This document shows positions 52,101 to 59,378 of a stretch of DNA of 64,000 bases, piece after piece. The stretch is from JAFAZI01 sp035501255 (GTDB lineage Bacteria; Actinomycetota; Actinomycetes; JAFAQI01), in contig DATJWM010000146.1 of NCBI GenBank assembly GCA_035501255.1, positions 1 through 64,000 of the forward strand, read 5' to 3'. How positions within the stretch are numbered: the first letter of the stretch is position 1; every line of letters starts with the position of its first letter. The position numbers and the translations under genes are program-made. The notes below the pieces were generated by a model. That model was given only the letters and a program-made list of their open reading frames with translations. It made no database searches and was not told the DNA's origin.

Positions 52101-52936
52101 CCTCCGGCATCGGAGAGTGGGAGCCCGAACTCGAACGCGACGGCAGCCGGCGGCTCCAATTGTTGACTGGGCTGCGCACCGCACTGAGCGACGGATCGCT
52201 GAGGGTCGAGTATCAGCCGAAGCTCCAACTCGGCAGCGGCGAGGTGACGGGATTTGAGGCCCTGGTGCGCTGGACCCACCCGGAGCTCGGCCCGATCTCA
52301 CCGGTCGAGTTTGTGCCGATTGCCGAGGCAACTGGCCTGATCTCCGCGCTCACGAGCACCGTCCTGCGCTCGGCCTTGACCACCTGCCGTTCCTGGCACG
52401 ACGCCGGCAAACCGGTCGGCATCGCTGTCAACGTGTCGGCGCGCAGCCTCGACGACGACGTGCTCGTCGGACAGGTCGCGGCGATGCTGACCGCGAGCGG
52501 CCTCGAACCGCGCTGGCTAACGCTGGAGATCACCGAAAGCAGCGTGATGGAAGATCACTCCCGCAGCCTTGAGGTCCTTCGACAACTCCGGATGCTCGGC
52601 GTCCGACTCTCGATCGACGACTTCGGCACCGGATACTCCTCCCTCCACCAGTTGCGTGGCCTGCCCGTCCACGAGGTGAAGATCGACCGGTCCTTCGTCG
52701 AAACGGTCGACAGCGACGACGCCGACCGTGCCGTCGTTCACGCCGTCGTCGAACTGTGCGACTCCCTCGGGTTGATCACGGTCGCCGAAGGGGTCGAGAA
52801 AGCCTCGCAGGCTTTTGCTCTTGAGGCACTGGGCGTGCGACAGGTCCAGGGCTATTTTCACGGTCGACCGATGGTCGAGAAGTCGGCGATGGAGTGGTTA
52901 GCCCCGCGACCGACCACGAGCCTGGCGCTCTATTGA
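49178..52936 (+). CDS. MFS transporter-GAF-GGDEF(degenerate)-EAL fusion, predicted c-di-GMP phosphodiesterase
   Basis: 1252 residues. Residues ~20-420: a complete MFS unit (~12 TM; loop 2-3 GFADRHPKRTVMIV, SSLIPDIVGE). ~440-640: a second hydrophobic unit of about six helices. ~650-835: GAF-like domain. ~845-990: GGDEF domain whose signature is GGDQF (900-904) with no RxxD inhibitory site, so cyclase activity is unlikely. ~1000-1250: EAL domain with all key residues: EALVRW (E1027), NVSAR, EITES, DDFGTGYSS (D1147/D1148), KIDRSF, EGVE. The EAL part should hydrolyse c-di-GMP. Good GGGGATGGG ribosome site before ATG 49178. A single unbroken frame covers all parts. Divergent from ndh; an otherwise quiet 336-bp spacer follows. 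Confidence 0.85.
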   Translation: MSTAEDAPEVSARRATYRQVLAIREFRALYIAQMLSITGDQIARIAVAILVFSRTNSTVLTGLTYALSYLPWILGGPLLSGFADRHPKRTVMIVCDLARAIVVLVMAVPHLPTGAVILLVGVVALGEPPFDSARSSLIPDIVGEGEDYATAATLQNTTIQFAVVVGFAVGGAIVGAIGPHKTLVLDALTFALSAFAVWHFTERRSATLPNPGSLLDEVRRGARIVFLDRELRWLVIVTWLILGVTVSTETAAVPYAAGHGRGATTVGLLIASLPFGTVIGALALRQFCSLRASERLMLPMALLAPAVLAFTAFNPDPAIAAVIWFITGAAAAMTLTANRVFVVAVPRHMRGLAFGLAVTGIAASQGIYSLAAGLIAREVGPASAIADLALPTLAAIVVFSVASASFRPEGRAPIPKEDVANSEDLSMPATAARPAARVWALDVLLVLAAAAAVPALAGRAAFADVDVPAWWLFVVFVVGEVYPLEFKIRRQAFQLVLESVPLVLGLMYLPPLELIAIRVGAVALVHALVHKLELTKWIFNLASTAVATLVACEIFNALAPKVGGPLPSTWPATLAAVVASELTFGLLLMLVLGLVGAQSEFPRTLHVLGINVIVTVVMTFLGLVTAASVGYDVSTIWAISVFVALTIAGAQTYHRLAERAAALDRLYLVARELGPVATDPADLAPALTQLRQVILASTLELVVRTGADHDFATIVKVTETATHDDVRTEEVAIDGSLDGLVAKRHHEHRWLIWIAPTFMARRQGDRLSAIVRTADREIGLLTATHDASNSSSFESSDLRLLEAAADQLAAALEKGHLVESLRRAATLDTLTGLANLESLRSFLDTSLEGSAGGVLILVNIDRFREVNDMLGHDAGDAVLAEVARRLQSSPTQGALFARVGGDQFAIAIPGGAGSEVARLAGMAVKSRVDGSLRLAEVSADIRVSVGISRAPEHGSDAATLLRRAEMAMTMAKSSSSGIGEWEPELERDGSRRLQLLTGLRTALSDGSLRVEYQPKLQLGSGEVTGFEALVRWTHPELGPISPVEFVPIAEATGLISALTSTVLRSALTTCRSWHDAGKPVGIAVNVSARSLDDDVLVGQVAAMLTASGLEPRWLTLEITESSVMEDHSRSLEVLRQLRMLGVRLSIDDFGTGYSSLHQLRGLPVHEVKIDRSFVETVDSDDADRAVVHAVVELCDSLGLITVAEGVEKASQAFALEALGVRQVQGYFHGRPMVEKSAMEWLAPRPTTSLALY

Positions 52937-53272
52937 CAGGCATGCGAATGGGCTTGGACCTGGCGCTGCGACGCCGACTCCGAGCCCATACGATTTGATC
53001 TGGCTTGACAAGAAAACGTGATCTGGATTTACGCCCAGTGAACTGCCTTCTGCATGTCCTTCACCTCCGACCCTGTGCCATGTCGCCCAACTGGCGTAGT
53101 CACAGTGTGGGCCGAATGGCAGAGTGAATGCTAGGCCGTTCGTGGAACAGTCCCGTGGGAAATTCGGACATTAGGGCATTCGAGGGCATCAATTTAGCGA
53201 ATCGAATAGCCCGATCGGCTCAAGGATCCTCGCCCTCCTGCCGAACACGGGAGGGGCGGGAGTGAGCGAGTC
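52937..53272. other. 336-bp spacer without a recognisable gene
   Basis: Less GC-rich than its surroundings and lying between convergent genes. It holds short direct repeats (GATCTGG twice near 52998-53025, AGGGCAT twice near 53173-53188) and a weak hairpin at 53233-53255 (CCCTCC/GGAGGG) that could end transcription. I see no ORF, tRNA or attachment site. Confidence 0.45.
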
Positions 53273-54070
53273 CTATCCGTCGCGCAAGTGGCGGGTGGTG
53301 CGGATGAAGACTGCATCAAGCATCGGTTCGGTCAGCCTCCCCGTGAACGTGTTCTGTTGGCTCGGGTGATATGCCGCGAGCAGCAACAGGCCGTCACTCG
53401 TCACCTCCTCCGCGAGGTGGGCGAACCTGGTGCGCCGCGCCGGAACGCCGTAGCCGGCCGCAGCAAGCGCCGGCCCGATGACGTTCCAGGCAAAACCTCC
53501 GAGCGCGATCACGACGCGCAAAGTCGGTCGCAGGAAGACGAACTCGCGTTCCAACCATGGGCGGCAGGTGTCGCGTTCGGCGGGCTCCGGCTTGTTGGCA
53601 GGCGGGGCACACCGCACCGCGGCAAGCATCCGCACATCGGTCAACGCCTGTCCATCATCTGCTCGGGTCGAACCGGCGATCCGCGCGAACCCGGCGCGAA
53701 AGAGTGCCGCGAACAGCCAGTCACCGCTGCGATCTCCCGTAAACACCCGGCCGGTCCGATTCGCACCGTGGGCTGCTGGCGCCAAGCCGACGATCGCGAC
53801 CCGGGCATCGGCGGGGCCCCAACCCGCCACGGGCCTGCCCCAGTACTCCTCCGCCGCAAAGGCTGCCCGCTTGGTGGTGGCGATGCCTTCGCGCCACTCG
53901 ACCAGCCGGGCGCAGGCGCGGCACACCGAGATCCTTGCGTCGAGATCAGCCAGCGTGGACGCAGACCCGGCGAGCTCGACGACCTCCTTCGCCGACGTCG
54001 CGATCGGTGTGCGAGCGTCCGCTTGGTCTCCGGGCCAACCACTGCCGACAGGGACGACCACGCAGGCCAT
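53273..54070 (-). CDS. udgB: Family 5 uracil-DNA glycosylase (UdgB type)
   Basis: 265 residues. Four cysteines of the 4Fe-4S cluster (C50, C53, C154, C169), motif A GLAPAAHGANRTGRVFTGDRSG (from G95) and motif B HPSQQN (235-240). Lack of a catalytic Asp/Asn in motif A (GLAPA) places it in family 5, like mycobacterial Rv1259. It removes uracil and other deaminated bases from high-GC DNA. Downstream end of the minus-strand run. Confidence 0.92.
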   Translation of the reverse strand: MACVVVPVGSGWPGDQADARTPIATSAKEVVELAGSASTLADLDARISVCRACARLVEWREGIATTKRAAFAAEEYWGRPVAGWGPADARVAIVGLAPAAHGANRTGRVFTGDRSGDWLFAALFRAGFARIAGSTRADDGQALTDVRMLAAVRCAPPANKPEPAERDTCRPWLEREFVFLRPTLRVVIALGGFAWNVIGPALAAAGYGVPARRTRFAHLAEEVTSDGLLLLAAYHPSQQNTFTGRLTEPMLDAVFIRTTRHLRDG

Positions 54071-54080
54071 CCCACCACGC

Positions 54081-55004
54081 TCAATCCACCAGGCTGAAGG
54101 CGATCCCGTCGAGGATGTCGTGCTCGCTAGCAGTGACGGCGGCGAATCCGCCCAACCGCATGATCGTGTCGAGCACCAGCGCCCCGCCGCCGATGACGTC
54201 CACCCGCCCTGGGTGCATCACCGGCAAAGCTGCCCGTTGAGCGCGGGTCGAGGCCAGCAACCGATCGGTGACCGCGCTGACTGCATCCGCAGAAATGGTC
54301 GCGTGGTGGATGCGGACCGGATCGTAGGAGTCGAGCCCCAGCACGAGCGCGACCACCGTGGTCACCGACCCCGCCAGCCCGACCAGCGTTCGCGCATCAG
54401 CAACGCGAACCACCTCGGACGCCCGGGAGAAGGCTGCCTCGATGTCGACGATCGCTGCCTCGACCTGTTCACGAGTGGGAGGGTCGTCGATCAGGTGTCG
54501 CTCAGTCATCCGCACGCATCCGACGTCGACCGACCTCGCCGCGCGAGGGCCGTGTGCGTCACCGAGGACGAACTCGGTCGAGCCTCCGCCGATGTCAACG
54601 ACGAGGTACGGCGCCGGGACCTTCTCGTCGGAAAGGTCCCGCGTCGCGCCGTCGAAGGACAGGTTCGCTTCCTCGTCGCCGCTGATCACCTCCGGCGGTA
54701 CGTCGAGTCGTTCGAGAACACCCCGGACGAACTCGTCGCGGTTCTCGGCATCGCGGGACGCGCTCGTGGCCACCATTCGCACCCGCTCGACACCGAGGGC
54801 GCGAATGGTGGCGGCGTACTCGTCAAGGACTCGAAACGTGCGCGCCAAGGCCGCATCACCTAGCCGACCGGTGCGATCGACACCCTCGCCCAGGCGCACG
54901 ACCTCCATCCGTCGCTCCACGTCGATCAGGGTCGACCCGGACACGTCCGCGACGAGCAGGCGCAGCGAGTTCGTTCCGCAGTCAAGTGCAGCGACCCGGG
55001 TCAC
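54081..55004 (-). CDS. ppx: Exopolyphosphatase/pppGpp phosphohydrolase (Ppx/GppA, Rv1026-like)
   Basis: 307 residues from GTG 55004, which overlaps the DUF501 stop (GTGA). Actin-like ATPase fold: AALDCGTNSLRLLV at the N-terminus, VATSASRDAEN, and VVDIGGGSTEFVLG. In mycobacteria the orthologue hydrolyses short polyphosphates. Position after eno-ftsB-DUF501 is conserved in actinobacteria, supporting the assignment. Confidence 0.92.
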   Translation of the reverse strand: MTRVAALDCGTNSLRLLVADVSGSTLIDVERRMEVVRLGEGVDRTGRLGDAALARTFRVLDEYAATIRALGVERVRMVATSASRDAENRDEFVRGVLERLDVPPEVISGDEEANLSFDGATRDLSDEKVPAPYLVVDIGGGSTEFVLGDAHGPRAARSVDVGCVRMTERHLIDDPPTREQVEAAIVDIEAAFSRASEVVRVADARTLVGLAGSVTTVVALVLGLDSYDPVRIHHATISADAVSAVTDRLLASTRAQRAALPVMHPGRVDVIGGGALVLDTIMRLGGFAAVTASEHDILDGIAFSLVD

Positions 55005-55504
55005 GTGGGCGCCGAGTGGTCTGGAACATCGACGTTGACGCAAGGCCCGTCGGATCCCCAGTCGTCGAGCGCCGCGAGCGCCTCATCACCGAGCGGATTG
55101 ACGCCCGGCCCGGCACCCAAGGCGTGGGCGACGAGCACGTGCAGGCACTTGACCCGGATCGGCATCCCGCCCGCACTCACCTCCGTCCCCAGATCCTCGA
55201 TCGCGTTCCGTCGTCGGAGGTAGTCCTCGTGGGCCGCGCGGTACCGCTGGGCCAAGCCGGGATCAGCGGCGAGGCGCTCGGTCATCTCGCGCATCATTCC
55301 CGAGGCCTCCAGTCGGCCGACGGCGGACCGCGCCTTGGGGCAGGTCAGATAGAACACGGTGGGGAACGGCGTTCCGTCGTCGAGACGTGGCCTCGTTTCG
55401 ACGACATCCGGGAGACCACACCCGCAACGGTGGGCAACCCGGCGGGTGGCTCGGGGCGGCCGGTGGAGTTGCTCGCGGATCGCGGCAAGATCGACCGAGG
55501 ACAC
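55001..55504 (-). CDS. DUF501-family protein (Rv1025-like)
   Basis: 167 residues from GTG 55504 (VSSVDLAAIREQL). Conserved Cys/His: RRVAHRCGCGLPDVVETRP, FYLTCPKA, then MTERLAADPGLAQRYRAAHEDYLRRR and a Cys-containing HVLVAHALG.GPG.NP. Likely a metal-binding cytoplasmic protein; function unknown. The gene lies 14 bp after ftsB and overlaps ppx by GTGA. The upstream extension of this frame is noise. Confidence 0.85.
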   Translation of the reverse strand: MSSVDLAAIREQLHRPPRATRRVAHRCGCGLPDVVETRPRLDDGTPFPTVFYLTCPKARSAVGRLEASGMMREMTERLAADPGLAQRYRAAHEDYLRRRNAIEDLGTEVSAGGMPIRVKCLHVLVAHALGAGPGVNPLGDEALAALDDWGSDGPCVNVDVPDHSAPT

Positions 55505-55518
55505 CTCGGGCTCGGGGA

Positions 55519-56049
55519 TCACTTGGAGGGAGCGGCGTTGCCGGCCGCCTGCACCGACGCCCACAGCGTCGAGTACCAGGAGCCGCCGGCCGAGGAGGTT
55601 CGTAGGTGCGTCGACGACGCCCTTCGGCCCTGGCCGGCCTTGCCGAGCACGATGTAGGACTTCTGCCCCGGCAACACCAGGTGCAGTCGTTGGCGCGCTT
55701 GCGCCTCGACATAGCCCGGGTCCTGCCAGCGCTTGTGCTCGGCGTTGAGCGCAGCGAGCCTCTGCCGGGTCTGGTCGGTCGCAGCAGTGAGCGATGCGAT
55801 GTCGTGACGCTGCCCGAGCCAGATCTTCAGCGGCACCGCGACCGCCACCATGACGCACGCAACCGCAATGACGAGGACGGCAGCTCGCGCCGTGAACGTG
55901 GTCTGGCGGCCCGATCGGTCCGGCTCGGGCGTCGGCTCCCGTCTCGTCGGTCCGGCCGCACGCGACCGCTTGATCCGGGACGGCTGGATACGCGACGGTG
56001 CACTCCGCCGGTCGCCCGGAGCCCGACCCGCCGCGCCCTTCGGAGCCAT
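55519..56049 (-). CDS. ftsB: Septum formation initiator FtsB/DivIC-like protein
   Basis: 176 residues. A long basic cytoplasmic N-terminus (~1-52), one TM (~54-76, FTARAAVLVIAVACVMVAVAV), then a coiled coil (QRHDIASLTAATDQTRQRLAALNAEHKRWQDPGYVEAQARQRLHLVLPGQK) with the DivIC-type WQDP.Y.E..AR.RL..V.PG(E/Q)K signature. A Ser/Ala-rich C-terminal tail. Acts in the FtsQ-FtsB-FtsL division complex. ATG 56049 overlaps the eno stop (TGATG). Confidence 0.9.
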   Translation of the reverse strand: MAPKGAAGRAPGDRRSAPSRIQPSRIKRSRAAGPTRREPTPEPDRSGRQTTFTARAAVLVIAVACVMVAVAVPLKIWLGQRHDIASLTAATDQTRQRLAALNAEHKRWQDPGYVEAQARQRLHLVLPGQKSYIVLGKAGQGRRASSTHLRTSSAGGSWYSTLWASVQAAGNAAPSK

Positions 56050-57335
56050 CAGGCTGAGCTCGCCGCCGTACGAGGAAACGCCTGCGCACCGGCGTAGCGG
56101 GCGGCGTCATCAAGAACCGACTCGATCCGCAACAACTGGTTGTACTTCGCCACGCGCTCGCTGCGAGCAGGGGCACCGGTCTTGATCTGACCGCAATTAG
56201 TCGCCACGGCGAGGTCAGCAATCGTGGTGTCCTCGGTCTCCCCGGAACGGTGGCTCATCATGCAGCGGTAACCACCCCGGTGCGCCATGTCCACGGCGTC
56301 CAGGGTCTCGGACAACGTGCCGATCTGGTTCACCTTGACGAGCAAGGCATTCGCCGCGTCCTCCTCCAAACCGCGCGCGATTCGCAGCGGGTTCGTGACG
56401 AACAGGTCGTCACCCAGGATCTGGACCGAGGAGCCGAGGCGAGCGGTCAGGGCCGCCCAACCCGACCAGTCGTCCTCACCGAGCGGGTCCTCGATCGACA
56501 CGATCGGGTACGCCGAGAGCAGGCTCTCGTAGTAGTCGGTCATCTGAGCGGAGGTCTTCGTGCCTCCCTCGAATCTGTAACCGTCCGCGGTCAGGAATTC
56601 GGTTGCGGCCACGTCGATCGCCAGTGCAATGTCGGTCCCCGGCTCGTAACCCGCTTTGGTGATGGCCTCCAGGATCAGGTCGAGCGCATCGCGGTTGGTG
56701 GGCAGATCGGGCGCGAAGCCACCCTCGTCACCCAGACCGGTCGCGAGGCTCCGCTCCTTCAGCACCGCCTTCAGCGCGTGGTAGACCTCGGCCCCCCACC
56801 GCAACGCCTCCGAGAACGTCGTGGCACCGATCGGCGCGACCAGGAACTCCTGGATGTCGACGTTGGTGTCCGCGTGCGCGCCGCCGTTGAGGATGTTCAT
56901 CATCGGCACTGGCAGCAGATGGGCATGCGGGCCGCCGAGGTAGCGGAAGAGCGGGAGATCACTGGCGTCGGCCGCCGCGCGGGCGACCGCCAGAGACACC
57001 CCGAGGATGGCGTTGGCGCCGAGCTGACTCTTGTCGGGGGTTCCGTCAAGATCGATGAGCGTCTGGTCGAGGAGGCGCTGCTCGGTTGCCTCGAGCCCGA
57101 GGATCTCCGGGCCGATCGCGTCCACGACCGCGGTCACGGCGAGCTCGACGCCCTTACCCGAGTAGCGCTCGCCGCCGTCACGCTTTTCGACCGCCTCGAA
57201 CGCACCCGTGGACGCTCCGCTGGGCACGGCAGCCCGCCCGAACGAGCCGTCGTCGAGTACCGCCTCGACCTCGACCGTCGGGTTCCCTCGAGAATCGAGG
57301 ATCTCTCGAGCGGCGACGCCGGCGATGCTGGGCAC
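56049..57335 (-). CDS. eno: Enolase
   Basis: 428 residues from GTG 57335 (GAGGAG 6 bp upstream), the standard length. Signatures: AREILDSRGNPTVEVEA, SGASTGAFEAVEKRDG, Mg2+ ligands in ALAIDVAATEF, IEDPLGEDDW and ILGDDLFVTN, catalytic Lys in LLVKVNQIGT, and MMSHRSGETEDTTIADLAV. Interconverts 2-phosphoglycerate and phosphoenolpyruvate. Confidence 0.97.
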   Translation of the reverse strand: MPSIAGVAAREILDSRGNPTVEVEAVLDDGSFGRAAVPSGASTGAFEAVEKRDGGERYSGKGVELAVTAVVDAIGPEILGLEATEQRLLDQTLIDLDGTPDKSQLGANAILGVSLAVARAAADASDLPLFRYLGGPHAHLLPVPMMNILNGGAHADTNVDIQEFLVAPIGATTFSEALRWGAEVYHALKAVLKERSLATGLGDEGGFAPDLPTNRDALDLILEAITKAGYEPGTDIALAIDVAATEFLTADGYRFEGGTKTSAQMTDYYESLLSAYPIVSIEDPLGEDDWSGWAALTARLGSSVQILGDDLFVTNPLRIARGLEEDAANALLVKVNQIGTLSETLDAVDMAHRGGYRCMMSHRSGETEDTTIADLAVATNCGQIKTGAPARSERVAKYNQLLRIESVLDDAARYAGAQAFPRTAASSA

Positions 57336-57411
57336 GGCAGACTCCTCGGGCGGGGAAGGCGACTTGCGAAAGCGTATCTCCGGTCGTGCGAACCGCTTCG
57401 CGACCCGCCGA

Positions 57412-58407
57412 TCAGTCCTCCAGCGCCCGGTTGCGGAAGTCACGGGCACGCTGGCGCAACGCCGTTTCCGGATCAATGCCGCAGGCCTGCATCCAGCCGG
57501 CAAGCGCCCATAGCAACTCACCGGCCGTATCGACCGACGGCAACGCGCGGAAGGCGGCCAGCGCATCCTCGGGCACGGCGGCGAGCACCTCGATTCCGGC
57601 TCGCCTCGCCTTGCGTTGCAGCGTTGCCGTCAACGTGAGCGCCGGTGCGGCCAGCGGCACACTTGCCAACGGCGAAGCGCCCGCGCGTTCCGCCGCCTTG
57701 ATCTCCTCCCAGTGTGCGTTGACCTCGCTCGCCCCGCCGACTTCGACGTCGGCGAACACGTGCGGGTGACGACGGACGAGCTTGCGGACCAAGCCATCGG
57801 CGACGTCGTCGATCGACCATTGCTGTCCTGCTGGAAGCTCCTCGGCCAACCGGGCGTGAAAAGCCACCTGGAGCAGCACGTCGCCGATCTCGTCCCGAAG
57901 GCCGCGAAGGTCACCGTCCTCGATCATCTGGAATGCCTCGTAGGCCTCCTCGAGAAGGTAAGGCGCAAGGGACAGGTGGTCCTGCTCGGCGTCCCACGGG
58001 CACCCTCCCGGCGATCGCAACCGGTCCATCGTGGACACGACGTCGAGCAGGTGCGCTCCGGGGAGGTCCCAACTTCCATCGACGATGTCGACCGTCGCGA
58101 AGTCGTCGGGAACGCCGTCGCGGTCTCGGAGCGCTGCGACGAGATCCTGATCACGGTCGCCACCGACGAGCACTGCCACGGTCTCCTGGGAGTGTGCGCG
58201 TGCACGCACGCCCGCGACGGTCGCGTCGACCGAGAGGTGTGGATCAAGACGGTGAACGTCGACGCCGGCGGCCGCAAGGGCGACGGCGTGGTCGCCGGTC
58301 GCTTCAGTGAGGCAGACAGGACCCGCGTTGCACGCCGACCATGCCTGTGCGCTCAACAGGCCTCCCGCGACGCGCGGACTGGTGACGACGATCACCAGAC
58401 GGCTCAC
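57412..58407 (-). CDS. mazG: Nucleoside triphosphate pyrophosphohydrolase MazG
   Basis: 331 residues from GTG 58407, overlapping the upstream lipoprotein stop (GTGA). The N-terminal ~115 residues resemble the extra domain of mycobacterial MazG. The catalytic helix bundle has MDRLRSPGGCPWDAEQDHLSLAPYLLEEAYEAFQMIEDGD (EExxE) and RDEIGDVLLQVAFHARLA (ExxD), the all-alpha NTP-PPase motif. It cleans oxidised or non-canonical dNTPs. Same order mfd-lipoprotein-mazG-eno as in mycobacteria. Confidence 0.93.
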   Translation of the reverse strand: MSRLVIVVTSPRVAGGLLSAQAWSACNAGPVCLTEATGDHAVALAAAGVDVHRLDPHLSVDATVAGVRARAHSQETVAVLVGGDRDQDLVAALRDRDGVPDDFATVDIVDGSWDLPGAHLLDVVSTMDRLRSPGGCPWDAEQDHLSLAPYLLEEAYEAFQMIEDGDLRGLRDEIGDVLLQVAFHARLAEELPAGQQWSIDDVADGLVRKLVRRHPHVFADVEVGGASEVNAHWEEIKAAERAGASPLASVPLAAPALTLTATLQRKARRAGIEVLAAVPEDALAAFRALPSVDTAGELLWALAGWMQACGIDPETALRQRARDFRNRALED

Positions 58408-59378
58408 CCGGGTGAGCTCACCGCGCTCTTGACCGCCACGACGGCCAGCAACGTGTTATCCCACCGTCCGTAACGCGGGCTCGCGTAGACCCCGGCCGAG
58501 GTCGCCTCCGTGCGCAAGGCCTTCTGTAGCAGGGTCGCAGCCTCGCCGCCGTACAGAGACTGCTTGAGCTGGTCGGTCACCTCGGACATCGGCTCGACCC
58601 GATGAGCGATGACGTGGACGACGGAGTAGTTGGAGCCACCGTGCACGACCACGAACGACCCGGGCTTCACCTGCTTGGCATCCTTGCCGAGCAGGGAGGT
58701 GAGTTGGGCCGTGCTGACCCAGCCCACCGTTCCACCCTGGGAGGCGGTGGACTCGTCGAGGGACTTCTCCTTCGCCAGCGCCGGAAAAACCGAGGGGTCG
58801 GCCCGGACCTGGCGGAGGATGTGCTGCGCCTCGGCGTTGGTCTTCACCTCAATCTGCGCGATGTTGGTCTGATCGAAGGAGGAGATCGTCTTGTCATACT
58901 CCGCCTTCAGCTGAGCCTCGGTCGCCGGCTGAGCCTGAACCAACGCCGCGGAGACTTTGGACTGAAGCGCTTCGTAGCGGATGAACGCCGGCAGCTGCGC
59001 CGGGCTGATTCCGCCTTGCGCCGCCTGCTTGCGCAGGGCCTCCATCGACCCGCCCGCCTGCTGGATGAAGGTGTTCGTCTCGTTCGTAATGTCCTGGGCG
59101 GTGAGCACGACGTGGTGCTCGCGAGCGAGCGTCTCCGTCAGCTGCACCGCGATCATGTGGGTCAGCAGCTCCCGGTTGAACGTCGCGATGTCGAACCCGG
59201 TGACGGTCGTCAGGCCACCCGCGTCGACCGCCTCGTTGACCTGCGACTGCAACTCGCCGGTGGTGATCCGGTCGGTTCCGATGATCGCGGCCGCTCCGGG
59301 GCTCGTCGTGCACGCCGACAACACCGGGATCGCAACAGCAGCGACCGCGGCGAGCAGGGTCAGGCGGGTCTTAGGCAC
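58404..59378 (-). CDS. SurA/PrsA-like peptidyl-prolyl isomerase lipoprotein
   Basis: 324 residues from GTG 59378, overlapping the mfd stop by 8 bp. Signal peptide with lipobox VLSAC (C23). SurA-N-like region (~30-180; GTDRITTGELQSQVNEAVDAGG.. ), then a degenerate parvulin/rotamase region (~190-285; IAQIEVKTNAEAQHILRQVRADPSVFPALAKEKSLDESTASQGGTVGWV). Probably an extracytoplasmic folding factor anchored to the membrane. Confidence 0.85.
   Translation of the reverse strand: MPKTRLTLLAAVAAVAIPVLSACTTSPGAAAIIGTDRITTGELQSQVNEAVDAGGLTTVTGFDIATFNRELLTHMIAVQLTETLAREHHVVLTAQDITNETNTFIQQAGGSMEALRKQAAQGGISPAQLPAFIRYEALQSKVSAALVQAQPATEAQLKAEYDKTISSFDQTNIAQIEVKTNAEAQHILRQVRADPSVFPALAKEKSLDESTASQGGTVGWVSTAQLTSLLGKDAKQVKPGSFVVVHGGSNYSVVHVIAHRVEPMSEVTDQLKQSLYGGEAATLLQKALRTEATSAGVYASPRYGRWDNTLLAVVAVKSAVSSPG

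Noticed and set aside
53233..53255. Strong intrinsic terminator after the MFS-EAL gene
   Set aside because: The stem has only six pairs with a large loop and no T-run; kept only as a weak possibility.
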